Positions 9,389 through 18,726 of a DNA stretch of 54,969 nt are shown here, one piece after another. The notes below the pieces were generated by a model. It searched no databases and was not told where the DNA came from. It saw nothing but the letters and a program-made list of their open reading frames with translations. Origin of the DNA: Thermoplasmata archaeon (GTDB taxonomy: Archaea > Thermoplasmatota > Thermoplasmata > Lutacidiplasmatales > UBA184). The DNA lies in the NCBI GenBank assembly GCA_022750415.1, contig JAKIVT010000004.1:1-54969 (forward strand). The letters are read 5' to 3'. A program made the position numbers and the translations under genes. Each line of letters starts with the position of its first letter. Positions within the stretch are counted from its first letter, which is position 1.

Positions 9389-10459
9389 GTGCCAAACCTC
9401 GGGCTGCTCCTCTGGGACGAACGCCTGCGGGCGTACGACTTCGGACCGGGTCACCCCTTCCAAATTCGATACCGGGCCGAGGCGGCGCGGAACTTGGGGG
9501 ACGGCGCAGCGAGCCCGGAACGGGGCGACCGACTCGCCTCCTCCGGGCCGATCGAGCCGGCGTCGCGGGAGTCCCTCAGCCGGTTCCACACCGCCGCGTA
9601 CCAGGACCAGGTGCACGAGTTTTCCGCGAGGCCCAGCGGCTCGTATCTGGACGGAGGCGACACGCCGGCCTTCCCCGGGTGTGAGGTGGCCGCCGCGCGG
9701 GTCGCGAACGCGGCCGTGAGGGGACTCGAGGCGATCTCGGAGGGGCGGTTCCGTCGGGCGTTTTCCCCCGCCGGTGGCCTCCACCACGCGCACCCGGACC
9801 GGGCGAGCGGTTTCTGCATCTACAACGACGTCGCGGTCGCCATCGCGAACGCCCTCCGGCCCGGCGGGCCGTATCGCCGCGTCGCGTACATCGACATCGA
9901 CGTCCACCACGGCGACGGGGTGATGTACGGTTTCTACGACGAGGGCCGGGTGCTCGACGTCGATTTCCATCAGGACGGACGGACGCTGTTTCCGGGAACG
10001 GGAGCGGCCTCGGAGACCGGCCGTAACGACGGATCCGGCCTCAAGGTGAATCTCCCCCTCCCCCCGGGGGCGGGCGACGGGACCCTCGTGCCCTTGTTCC
10101 GTCGTGTTGTCCCCCCGATGGTCCGGGACTTTCGGCCCGAGTGGATCGTTTTGCAACACGGGGTCGACGGCCACGCGGGCGACGGGCTCGGAGGGCTCGA
10201 GTACTCCGACGCGGGGTACGCCGCCGTCCTCGATACCGTCCTCGAGTTGGCCCAGGAGGTCTGCGGAGGGCGCCTGCTCGTCACGGGCGGAGGAGGGTAC
10301 GACCGCCACAACGTGTCCCGGGTGCTGAGCGCGGTCGGTCGGCGTCTCGCCCGGGAAGAACCGGAGACGGCCCTCGGGACGCCGGAGGAGGAGCCCTGGG
10401 TCGACACGGTTCTCCGGGACCTCGAACCCGCCCTAGGCCGTCGGTTCCCGTCCGAGTAA
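9389..10459 (+). CDS. histone deacetylase/AcuC-family deacetylase
   Basis: HAHPDRASGFCIYNDVAVAIA; VAYIDIDVHHGDGVMYGFYDEGRVLDVDFHQDGRTLFPGTG; GGGGYDRHNVSR. Confidence 0.94.
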   Translation: MPNLGLLLWDERLRAYDFGPGHPFQIRYRAEAARNLGDGAASPERGDRLASSGPIEPASRESLSRFHTAAYQDQVHEFSARPSGSYLDGGDTPAFPGCEVAAARVANAAVRGLEAISEGRFRRAFSPAGGLHHAHPDRASGFCIYNDVAVAIANALRPGGPYRRVAYIDIDVHHGDGVMYGFYDEGRVLDVDFHQDGRTLFPGTGAASETGRNDGSGLKVNLPLPPGAGDGTLVPLFRRVVPPMVRDFRPEWIVLQHGVDGHAGDGLGGLEYSDAGYAAVLDTVLELAQEVCGGRLLVTGGGGYDRHNVSRVLSAVGRRLAREEPETALGTPEEEPWVDTVLRDLEPALGRRFPSE

Positions 10460-10587
10460 CGCGGAATCGAAATCCGAGTTTGTCGCACTCGACGGAAACG
10501 GCGGGTTATCTACCGGGACCTGGTCGGACCGTCGCTCGGAGTTCGCGGCGGAGGCCCCGCCATCGAACCGGGCAAGGACGGACCGGG

Positions 10588-11379
10588 ATGCAACGAATCG
10601 AACCGAGAGGCGAGAGCAAGACCGAATTTGGCACACGCAAGGGGACGCGAGTCCGCGGGGGGCTCGCCCTCGTGCCGGCGTTGGCGGCGGCGGTGGTCCT
10701 CCTTCTCGTCCTCACCCCGTTCGGCCAGGCCGCCGCGGTGTTCCATCCGTCGACGTTCGTTCCACCGTACAACGGGAAAGGGCTCGTCCAGATCACGACC
10801 TCCACCCTGGGCTGCGGCGGGAAAGCGACCGTGGCGAAGGCCCCCAAGTTCACCACCTCGACGGGCGTGGCCACGGGCGCGGGTCGGGCGAAGGATTCCT
10901 CCTGCTCCTCTCCCCTGGGCTACACCTGGGCGAAGACCTCGCTCAGCTCGGGATACTTCTCGCGGCCGATGAGCCATCTGAGCGGGCTGCACCACGTCGT
11001 GGTCCAGTGGAAGGTAAGCTGGAACTCGACCGTTTCGGCCAACCTCGGGCCGGGCTTCAAGGGCGCGGCGTCGGCCTCCTCGTTCCTCGTCGCGACGCTC
11101 TATCTCCTCGACGAAACGAACGGGACGTACCTCCTGCCGTCGAGCGGCTGGAGCTTCCTCAGCTCCACCGTGAACGGGACCGTCCACTCCAGCTCATCGG
11201 CGACCTTCTCGATGTACCTCAACCAAACGCTGGTGTCGTCCCATACCTACGTCATCACGCCGGCGATCAATTGGGCAGAGTACGCCCAGGCGGGCTCCAC
11301 GGGGCACTGCAGCGCCAGCGCCTTCCTGAGCATCTCCGGGCCCGGTGGGACCAAGTTGTTGTCGGTGACGCTCACCTGA
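10588..11379 (+). CDS. hypothetical secreted/surface protein
   Basis: MQRIEPRG... GLALVPALAAAVVLLLVLTPFGQAAA signal peptide, then Ser/Thr/Asn-rich beta-type sequence. Confidence 0.65.
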   Translation: MQRIEPRGESKTEFGTRKGTRVRGGLALVPALAAAVVLLLVLTPFGQAAAVFHPSTFVPPYNGKGLVQITTSTLGCGGKATVAKAPKFTTSTGVATGAGRAKDSSCSSPLGYTWAKTSLSSGYFSRPMSHLSGLHHVVVQWKVSWNSTVSANLGPGFKGAASASSFLVATLYLLDETNGTYLLPSSGWSFLSSTVNGTVHSSSSATFSMYLNQTLVSSHTYVITPAINWAEYAQAGSTGHCSASAFLSISGPGGTKLLSVTLT

Positions 11380-11487
11380 GCGTCGGGACCACGATCCCGC
11401 GGCCAACCCGTTCCGGTCGTTCGCCGAGCGGCGGAGCGAAGGGCCGCGGACCGGTCGGGTCCGTGCGATTTCTCGCGGAGCAGCGAA

Positions 11488-12837
11488 CTACCAATTGGCG
11501 CGGCGTTCGCGCCGCGGTTCGGCGGCCGGTCGACTTGCGCCGCCGGACCGGCCCCGATTCGGAGGCCGCCCCCGACCCCGGTCGCGGTCGCCCCGCGGTG
11601 GGCCTCGGCGCTCCCCGCGTCGGCCCCCGCCGCCGCGGAACTGACCGGCGCCCGCCTCGGAACGGTCCGGAGCCGCCCGCTTGTAATCGAATCCCGGGAT
11701 CAGGGCCCGGCGGATCTCCACGCCGAGGCGCTGCTCGATCCGGTGCATGTCGTCCTCCTCTTCCCGGCCGACGAGGGAGAACGCATCGCCCAGGCGCTGG
11801 GCCCGGGCGGTCCGTCCGACCCGGTGGATGTACACGTCGGGTTCGCCCGGCACATCGTAGTTCACCACGTGGCTGACCCCCTCGACATCGATCCCTCGGG
11901 CCGCGATGTCGGTGGCCACGAGGACCCGGTGGTGGCCGGTCTTGAACCCGTCGAGCGCCTTGACCCGCTGCGACTGGCTGCGGTCGCCGTGGATCACGGT
12001 GGCGTTGACGCCCTTGAGCGTCAACTGGCGGGCCAGCCGGTCGGCCCGGTGCTTGGTGCGAGTGAACACCAGGACGCTCGTCATCGTCTGGTCGGTCAAC
12101 AGTTCCACGAGCAGGTCGGTCTTGAGGTGGGTCGGGACGGGAAGGGCGAGGTGCGAGACCCCAACGGCGGCGGCCGCCGTGGAGTCGACCTGGACGGTCT
12201 TCGGCTCGTTGAGGAAATCTCGCGCGAGGCGGACGACCTCGGGGGGCATCGTCGCGCTGAACAGCATCGTCTGCCTCCGCCGGGGCAACCGGGAGAGGAT
12301 CCGCCGGACGTCCGGAAGGAATCCCATGTCGAGCATCCGGTCCGCCTCGTCGAGGACGAGGATCTCGAGGTTCGTGAAATTCACGTAGCCGCGGCTCATG
12401 TGGTCGAGACGGCGACCCGGGGTCGCCACGACGATTTCCGCGCCCCCGCGGAGGGCCCGCTCCTGTTCGCCCATCCCGACGCCCCCGTACACCGCCGCGC
12501 CATGGAGGCGCGTGTGCCGGCCGAGCTTGTCGAGGAACTCGTTCGCTTGGAGGGCGAGCTCCCGGGTCGGGGTGAGCACGAGCGCCAGGATCCGGCCGGG
12601 GGGATGGTCGAGCAGGCGCTCCAGGATCGGAAGGAGGAAGGCGGCGGTCTTGCCCGTCCCGGTCTGGGCGGTACCGATGAGGTCGCGGCCCAAGACGGCG
12701 TCGGGGATCGTGCGGCTTTGGATGGGGGTCGGCTCGGTGTACCCAAGCTCCCGGACTCCCGCCCGGATCGTGGGGTGGAGGGGCATGTCCTCGAACGAGG
12801 TCGGCTGGGACGGGCGTTTCTCTGGGTCGGTCGGCAT
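11488..12837 (-). CDS. DEAD-box RNA helicase with basic RG-rich C-terminal tail
   Basis: Q motif, AQTGTGKTAAFLLP, VLDEADRMLDMGF, FSATMP, HRVGRTAR; tail GGGGRRGERRGPPRGDRDRGRGRPPNRGRSGG. Confidence 0.97.
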   Translation of the reverse strand: MPTDPEKRPSQPTSFEDMPLHPTIRAGVRELGYTEPTPIQSRTIPDAVLGRDLIGTAQTGTGKTAAFLLPILERLLDHPPGRILALVLTPTRELALQANEFLDKLGRHTRLHGAAVYGGVGMGEQERALRGGAEIVVATPGRRLDHMSRGYVNFTNLEILVLDEADRMLDMGFLPDVRRILSRLPRRRQTMLFSATMPPEVVRLARDFLNEPKTVQVDSTAAAAVGVSHLALPVPTHLKTDLLVELLTDQTMTSVLVFTRTKHRADRLARQLTLKGVNATVIHGDRSQSQRVKALDGFKTGHHRVLVATDIAARGIDVEGVSHVVNYDVPGEPDVYIHRVGRTARAQRLGDAFSLVGREEEDDMHRIEQRLGVEIRRALIPGFDYKRAAPDRSEAGAGQFRGGGGRRGERRGPPRGDRDRGRGRPPNRGRSGGASRPAAEPRRERRANW

Positions 12838-13005
12838 CTTGGCGGTGGCACCACTGGGGGGGATTAACAGTACCCCCGGGGCCCGCGCCGCGTCCGTGCC
12901 CCGAGTTAGGTTGGGCCAAGAGACGGTTCCCGGGACCGATAATGCGCCTCGGTCGGTCGGCTCGATCGGGTCCGACTGGGAGGGTCACCAACGGCCGATT
13001 CGCCC

Positions 13006-14094
13006 CTAGAACCGACGTCCAGTGGTCGGGCGGTCGAGCCATTCAGCGTCCGTGGCGCGCACTCCTTCCCAGAGGTCCGCCGCGTCGAGCGCCCCGTCTC
13101 GCCCATCCAGACGCTGAAGGACGCTCGCCCGGGAAAGGACCGTGGCCGCGGTTCGGATGAGGTCCGCCGCGAGTCCTTCCTCCACCGACCCTTCCGGAGC
13201 CTCCTGGGCGAGCACCCCCTCCACCGCGTCGTCGCGTTCCAGAAGATAGTGGAGGTAGCCGCGGAGGAGTTGCTCCCCCTGGGTGGTCACCTCCGGGGTC
13301 GCGGTGGGGGGTGGAATCACTCCCAAAGTCCCCGGCTCGTCCCCGACCTCCGAGAGCTCGAACAGCATCCACCCGCCCGCATGGGTGGCGAAGGCGACTC
13401 GGCCATGGCCGGGGACGAAGGTGACCGGCAACCCCGCCAAGCCGTCCGACGGATCGGGCGGCTCCTCCGAAGGAAAGTCCTCGTCGACCGGCCACGGAAG
13501 CTCCCGGTGGAGACCCGCCCGGAGCGCGGCCAGGTCGTGGAGCGAGATGGACCGACCCCGACGGATCGCGTGCCGGTCGAGCTCCCGTTCCGTCCCCGAC
13601 CGGACCCATTCGGCGTCGGCGGCGTCGAGCTCGGCATCGAGGCCCCGGGGGCCAACGGGGATGGGCGGCCCCCCGCTCCACCGAAGGATACCGGCGGCGT
13701 CGATCCCCGGGCAGGAGAGCACGAGGCTCGCCTGGGCCCGGTCGGATACGTGCACCGTGATTGGAAACTGCTGGCAGGGCGTTGGGCGGGCCGCGTGGGC
13801 CCGGCAGCGGGTATCGGTCAGGAGCTCGCAGGCGCCCCCGTTCGGCCGGCTCGTCAGAAACGCCCATCCGCGCGCGCCCTCCACGAACTCGAGCTCGGGC
13901 TCGATCTGCACCAGCTGGTGGCGCTCGGCCGCGGTCACCGCCGGTTCCGCGAAGCAGCAGAGCCCGCAGCCCGGCCGGCACTGAAATCGGAAACCGCCGA
14001 GGAGGGCGAGGTCGATCCGGGGAAGCGCCAAGGGGATGTCGAGTCCCTCAGCGGCGACGGGCGGGCGGAGGGGGGAGGTCGCGGGGCGGAGCAT
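13006..14094 (-). CDS. YkgJ-like CxxxCxxCC cysteine-cluster protein
   Basis: FRFQCRPGCGLCCFAEPAVTAAERHQL...GACELLTDTRCRAHAARPTPCQQFP. Confidence 0.75.
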   Translation of the reverse strand: MLRPATSPLRPPVAAEGLDIPLALPRIDLALLGGFRFQCRPGCGLCCFAEPAVTAAERHQLVQIEPELEFVEGARGWAFLTSRPNGGACELLTDTRCRAHAARPTPCQQFPITVHVSDRAQASLVLSCPGIDAAGILRWSGGPPIPVGPRGLDAELDAADAEWVRSGTERELDRHAIRRGRSISLHDLAALRAGLHRELPWPVDEDFPSEEPPDPSDGLAGLPVTFVPGHGRVAFATHAGGWMLFELSEVGDEPGTLGVIPPPTATPEVTTQGEQLLRGYLHYLLERDDAVEGVLAQEAPEGSVEEGLAADLIRTAATVLSRASVLQRLDGRDGALDAADLWEGVRATDAEWLDRPTTGRRF

Positions 14095-14983
14095 ACGCGC
14101 ACGACGCCGGAGGAGCCGGACACTGCGCGGCCGACGCGGGCTGGACGATCGCGTTGAGGAAGAACCCGTACTCGAAGGCCGGGGGAAAGGCGGTGGTCCC
14201 GCCGAGGAACGCGCCGACGGAGTCGAAGTACGCCCGGATCACCGTCTGGCAATTGGGGCCGCACGGGTCGCAGACCTCGGGGTTGGCGAGGTCGGCCGAT
14301 GGGTCGACGGCCATCTCGGCCATCTCGTGGCTCAACGCGAGGGCGAACGTGTCCGTCGGGTCGGGGACCGTCAGGTTCTGCCCGAGGACGTTGACGAAGA
14401 GGTACGGGACGTTGGCCTTCCCGTGGTACCCCAGGACGCCCCGACTCGCGTCGGCGTCGGTGTTCAGAGGTCCGGGAGGATTGAGGACGACCACCGCCGA
14501 GGAATCCGCGGGCAAGCCCCCGGACGCCACCAAGCCGTTCACCCATTCCTGCAGGGTCGTATCGTTGTACACGCCCTTCGGGACCGAAACCGGGAGTTCC
14601 AGGGTGACCTCGGAAACGGCGAGCGAGTTCGGCCCGTACTGGGCCGCGTACTGGGAGATCGGACCGACTGCGCTCCCGGCGAACTTCCGAGCGGTCGCCA
14701 GATCCGCCGGGGAAAGCGCGTACTGTTTGCTCCCGGCCTGGACGGTGAGGTGAGCGAACGTGAGCGATCCCTGGAACAACGGGGCGACCGCCCGAGTGCC
14801 GACGGCCGGAAGCGTGCCGGGGGCAAGCGCATCCCGGAGGACGAACCGGATCGATGGGTCGGTCCCCTCGAGGAGGTTCGCGAATCCCGAGAGCGGTTCC
14901 ACGGCGGGGACGATGTCCGGACGGGTCGACTGGAGGTGGCGAGCGACCTTGAGCGACCGCGTGGCGCAGGTCCGGTCGGGCAT
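14048..14983 (-). CDS. hypothetical protein with HExxE-type metal-site-like motif
   Basis: LALSHEMAEMAVDPSADLANPEVCDPCGPNCQTV in an otherwise uncharacterised 311-aa ORF; overlaps the downstream YkgJ-like gene by 47 bp. Confidence 0.65.
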   Translation of the reverse strand: MPDRTCATRSLKVARHLQSTRPDIVPAVEPLSGFANLLEGTDPSIRFVLRDALAPGTLPAVGTRAVAPLFQGSLTFAHLTVQAGSKQYALSPADLATARKFAGSAVGPISQYAAQYGPNSLAVSEVTLELPVSVPKGVYNDTTLQEWVNGLVASGGLPADSSAVVVLNPPGPLNTDADASRGVLGYHGKANVPYLFVNVLGQNLTVPDPTDTFALALSHEMAEMAVDPSADLANPEVCDPCGPNCQTVIRAYFDSVGAFLGGTTAFPPAFEYGFFLNAIVQPASAAQCPAPPASCAYAPPRDLPPPPARRR

Positions 14984-15041
14984 CGACCTTCCTCCTCTTC
15001 GTTCGCGAGTCGACTCGGGGCCGGGGGGTCGCCGGGGGCGG

Positions 15042-15386
15042 TTAGACCCGGTGCCGGCAGTGGAGCTGGATCCGGTCGGAGAGCGCCGGGAATTGCCACG
15101 GTTTCCCGAATCCCCCGACTTCCGTATGTCCGGCCTTCTTCGACCAGTAGAACCAGTCGTCGCACACTCCCTCGCTGCGCTCCACGATCATACCGGAGCT
15201 CTCGATGCGGGCCGACCGGGCGAGATGGTTGAGCGCCCGCTGGGTTTCGACGAGGATGTCCTCGCCCATGTGCTTGAGGCCGACCTGGTCGTACATCTCG
15301 TGAACGCACCACGGTTGTTCCGGGTGCTCGTTGAGGTACTTCTCGAGGTCGTTCATCAGGGGGCCGAGCGTATCGTCCTCCGCCAT
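15042..15386 (-). CDS. conserved-looking hypothetical protein, 114 aa
   Basis: MAEDDTLGPLMNDLEKYLNEHPEQPWCVHEMYDQVGLKHMGEDILVETQRALNHLARS...; balanced composition. Confidence 0.6.
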   Translation of the reverse strand: MAEDDTLGPLMNDLEKYLNEHPEQPWCVHEMYDQVGLKHMGEDILVETQRALNHLARSARIESSGMIVERSEGVCDDWFYWSKKAGHTEVGGFGKPWQFPALSDRIQLHCRHRV

Positions 15387-15468
15387 GGCGAGGGCGAGCG
15401 GGTTCGCGGTACATGAACGCTCCGGCGACGACGAAGGGTCGGGATTCGCGGGGCACCCCGAGGGCCGT

Positions 15469-16671
15469 TCATTCGGTCGAGGACGAGGGGGCGGGGGATT
15501 CGCCCGCCCGCCACCCGTACCGGAGGAAGTACGGACGCAGGAACGTCATCACGATGGTGAAGGCGCCGACCAGAGGGAGGACGACCGCGGTGGTGGCGCC
15601 GACGTCCAAACCGCCCTTCGCGACGACCAGGGAAAGTTCGCCCCCGGCCGCCGAGAGACCCCAGGCCGTTCGCGTGCTCGTGGTCCGGGGCAGGTCCGTC
15701 GCCCGGGCGGCGAGGTAGGTCGTCAGCCACTTCGAGACGAACGCCGTGGCAATCAGGACGAGCAGCAGGAAGAGAATCGACGGCAGCAGCTCGATGTCCA
15801 TGAGCGCGCCCATCGAGACGAAGAAGATCGCGGCGAACAGGTCCTTGAGCGGCGCGAACCGGCTCCGGGCCAGGTCCTGGTGGCGCGATTCCGCCACCAA
15901 CACGCCCCCGAGGAACGCGCCGGTGGCGACCGAGATTCCAATCAGGTTCGACAAGATCGATAGGCCGAACGCGACTCCGAGGGTCGCCACGAGCAGGAGG
16001 TCGGTTCGGCCGGTGGCGGCGACCAGGTCGATGAGACGTGGCACGGTCCGGGACCCAAGGACGATGGCGCCAACGAGGAACGCGATGACCAGTCCGAGGG
16101 AGATGAGAATCCCCAGGACCGAGAGGTGCCCGGTCGAGGCGACCGATTGGAGGATGGCGAGGGCGGAGACCACAATGACGTCCTCCACGACCGTGATGCC
16201 CAGGATCACCCCCGCGTCCGATCCCCGGACCACCCCCATCTCCTCGAGGGCCTGCGAGAGGAGGATGGTGCTGGTCACCGAGACGGCCAGCCCGACGAAG
16301 AGGCTGTTGAACTCCGAAAGCCCCAGCCCGAGCGCGACGATCGTACCGGCCGCGAACGTGCCGAGCGACTCGGCGAGGGCGATCACGATCGCGCGCCGGC
16401 CCACGGATCGCAGCCGGGCGATGGGGTACTCGAGCCCGACGGCGAACAGCAGGAACACGATGCCAATCTCGGCGAACAGGTTGAGGATGTCCGGATGGCT
16501 AAGGAGATTCACCGGTGGGGTGTACGGCCCGACAATCATTCCGGCGACGACGTACCCGAGGATGAGCGGCTGGCGAAGTTTGTAGGAGAGCAGAGCCATC
16601 GCGAGCGCGACAATCATGACGATGGCGAGGTCCTGGATCACCTGGACCGCTTCGAGCGTCACGGCGGACAC
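15469..16671 (-). CDS. Kef-type cation:proton antiporter (CPA2 family)
   Basis: About 12 TM; PLILGYVVAGMIVGPYTPP; FLLFAVGLEY; SVTSTILLSQALEEMG. Confidence 0.93.
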   Translation of the reverse strand: MSAVTLEAVQVIQDLAIVMIVALAMALLSYKLRQPLILGYVVAGMIVGPYTPPVNLLSHPDILNLFAEIGIVFLLFAVGLEYPIARLRSVGRRAIVIALAESLGTFAAGTIVALGLGLSEFNSLFVGLAVSVTSTILLSQALEEMGVVRGSDAGVILGITVVEDVIVVSALAILQSVASTGHLSVLGILISLGLVIAFLVGAIVLGSRTVPRLIDLVAATGRTDLLLVATLGVAFGLSILSNLIGISVATGAFLGGVLVAESRHQDLARSRFAPLKDLFAAIFFVSMGALMDIELLPSILFLLLVLIATAFVSKWLTTYLAARATDLPRTTSTRTAWGLSAAGGELSLVVAKGGLDVGATTAVVLPLVGAFTIVMTFLRPYFLRYGWRAGESPAPSSSTE

Positions 16672-16743
16672 TCGATGGCCCCCTTGGGCTATCTACCCGC
16701 AGGGCGGGCGGACGTCGGGCGCACCCGAGCGCGGTCGAGTTGG

Positions 16744-17334
16744 CTAGCGGGGGCGGGCGAGAAGAAATCCCCGAGACTCGAGATGCGTGAGGATCAGGGA
16801 CGCCGCGGACTCCGGGGTCCCGGTGGCGGTGTCGACGACGAGGTCGGGGTTCAACGGCTCCTCGAACGGGTCGTCGACGCCCGTGAACTTCTTGAGCGAC
16901 CCCTCGCCGGCCCGCTTGTACAGACCCTTGTTGTCCCGGGCCTTGCAGACCTCCGTCGGGCACTGGAGCCAGATCTCGGCGAAGTGATCGCTCGCGACCG
17001 CGCGGGCGGCCTGCCGCGAGGTCTCGTACGGCGTGATCATCGCGACAACGACCCCGACCCCATTGCGGGCGAGCATCCGCGCTACGTAGCTCACCCGACG
17101 GGCGTGGAACTCCCGGTCCTTCCGCGTGTAGCCGAGCTCCGGGGAGAACATCGCGCGCACCTCGTCCCCATCGAGGACCTCGACGCGGAATCCCGACGAC
17201 TTCAACTTCTGCGCCACGAGTCGGGAGAGGGTCGACTTGCCCGATCCCGGGATTCCCTCGATCCACGCGACGAACCCGTGTCCGCCCGGGCCAGGGGCCT
17301 CTGCCACGAGACCGGTCTTCCCCCGCGCGCCCAA
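16744..17334 (-). CDS. cysC: adenylylsulfate kinase
   Basis: VAWIEGIPGSGKSTLSRLV; VEVLDGDEVRAMFSPELGYTRKDREFHARRVSYVARMLARNGV; CPTEVCKARDNKGLYKRA. Confidence 0.93.
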   Translation of the reverse strand: MGARGKTGLVAEAPGPGGHGFVAWIEGIPGSGKSTLSRLVAQKLKSSGFRVEVLDGDEVRAMFSPELGYTRKDREFHARRVSYVARMLARNGVGVVVAMITPYETSRQAARAVASDHFAEIWLQCPTEVCKARDNKGLYKRAGEGSLKKFTGVDDPFEEPLNPDLVVDTATGTPESAASLILTHLESRGFLLARPR

Positions 17335-17486
17335 ATAGTTTCGCCCCGCGGACGCTCGGAAGGTCCAACGCGGCGCTCTCGGGCAGAGGGGGCGAGCGTC
17401 CCGACTCCGCTCTCATTGCGCATTTCAAGCTGAAAAAAGCGCCAATCCCGCGCCCATACCGACCCGAATGCATCCGTATTAGCATC

Positions 17487-17492
17487 TTTATA
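17487..17492 (+). promoter_or_regulatory. TATA box (TTTATA) of pstS, probable leaderless promoter
   Basis: TTTATA centred about 28 nt upstream of the pstS ATG (17518), so the TSS is predicted at or next to the start codon. Confidence 0.55.
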
Positions 17493-17517
17493 CCCCCCCA
17501 TTCTGGGCCGCGCCGAC

Positions 17518-18726
17518 ATGAGCGCACCCGCGTCCCCGGAGCCGCCGACCGAGACGATCGTCCGCCGAAAATCGAGCCGAACACCCCTCTACGCGGCCGT
17601 GGCCGTGGTCGTCGTCATCGCCATCGTGGTCCTCGTCGGGTTCGGGGCGGGTTGGTACGGGAAGCCCAAGAGCACCGCCCCGCCCGGGGCTTGCCCGACG
17701 GGAGTCACGCTCCTTGCCGCGGGCGCGAGCTTCATCACCCCCATCATGAGCAAGTGGCAGACGGACTACAACGGCGCCACCGGCAACACCATCTCCTACA
17801 GTCCGAGCGGCGCGGGCGCCGGGATCAGCTCCCTGCAGAACGCGCAGGTGGACATCGCGACGACCGACAACCCGATCAACGCGACGACCCAGCAGGCGAT
17901 GAAGGGACCGATCCTGACCATGCCGATCACGGCCGGCGCGCTCGCGATCGTGTACAACCTGCCGGGCGTCACCGCGCCGGTCAAGCTGTCCGGGCCCACG
18001 ATCGCCGACATCTACCTCGGCCTGATCACGAACTGGAACGACTCGCGCATCACCGCGAACAACTCCGGGTTCCAGCCGGGCAACCAGGCGATCTACCCCG
18101 TGATCCGGGCCGACTCGGCGGGAACGACGTTCGTCCTCTCTAACTTCCTCAGCGAGGACAGCCCCAAGTGGAACACGACCGTCGGGCAGGGGATTTCCAT
18201 CGCCTTCCCGCACCTCTCGGGCGAGGTCGGGGAGACGGGGAACTCGGGCGTGTACAAGCACGTCCTCGCCACTCCCTACACCTTCGGCTACGTGGACCTG
18301 ACCGACGTGCTGAACAAGCAGGTCCAGTACGCCTCGATCCTGAATCCCGCGGGCCTCTACATCACGCCCAACCTGGAGAACTCTGCGAGCGCGGTCTCGA
18401 ACATGTCGGCGAAGATCACCTTCCCCGCCGTGGCTGGCGGGAACTGGAACAACGTCAGCCTGGTGAACTCGAAGGGGACCGGCGATTACCCCCTCGTGAC
18501 GTTCTCCTACGCGTTCGTCTACCAGCAGGTCCAGCTCGGCTACCAGTCCAGCATGGCGAAGGCGCAGGCGATCTCCCAGTTCCTGACCTGGGTCATCGGC
18601 ACGGCGGGCCAGGCGGTTTCCGTGCCCCTCTACTACGTGAACTTGCCGGCGGCGGTCCTCGCGCTCGACTCCGCGGGGCTCGGAACGTTGACCTTTAATG
18701 GGGCGGCCATCCCCGCCTGCGGCTGA
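17518..18726 (+). CDS. pstS: phosphate ABC transporter substrate-binding protein, membrane-anchored
   Basis: N-terminal TM anchor; LLAAGASFITPIMSKWQTDYN; SYSPSGAGAGISSLQNAQVDIATTDNPI; IRADSAGTTFVLSNFLSE. Confidence 0.93.
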   Translation: MSAPASPEPPTETIVRRKSSRTPLYAAVAVVVVIAIVVLVGFGAGWYGKPKSTAPPGACPTGVTLLAAGASFITPIMSKWQTDYNGATGNTISYSPSGAGAGISSLQNAQVDIATTDNPINATTQQAMKGPILTMPITAGALAIVYNLPGVTAPVKLSGPTIADIYLGLITNWNDSRITANNSGFQPGNQAIYPVIRADSAGTTFVLSNFLSEDSPKWNTTVGQGISIAFPHLSGEVGETGNSGVYKHVLATPYTFGYVDLTDVLNKQVQYASILNPAGLYITPNLENSASAVSNMSAKITFPAVAGGNWNNVSLVNSKGTGDYPLVTFSYAFVYQQVQLGYQSSMAKAQAISQFLTWVIGTAGQAVSVPLYYVNLPAAVLALDSAGLGTLTFNGAAIPACG

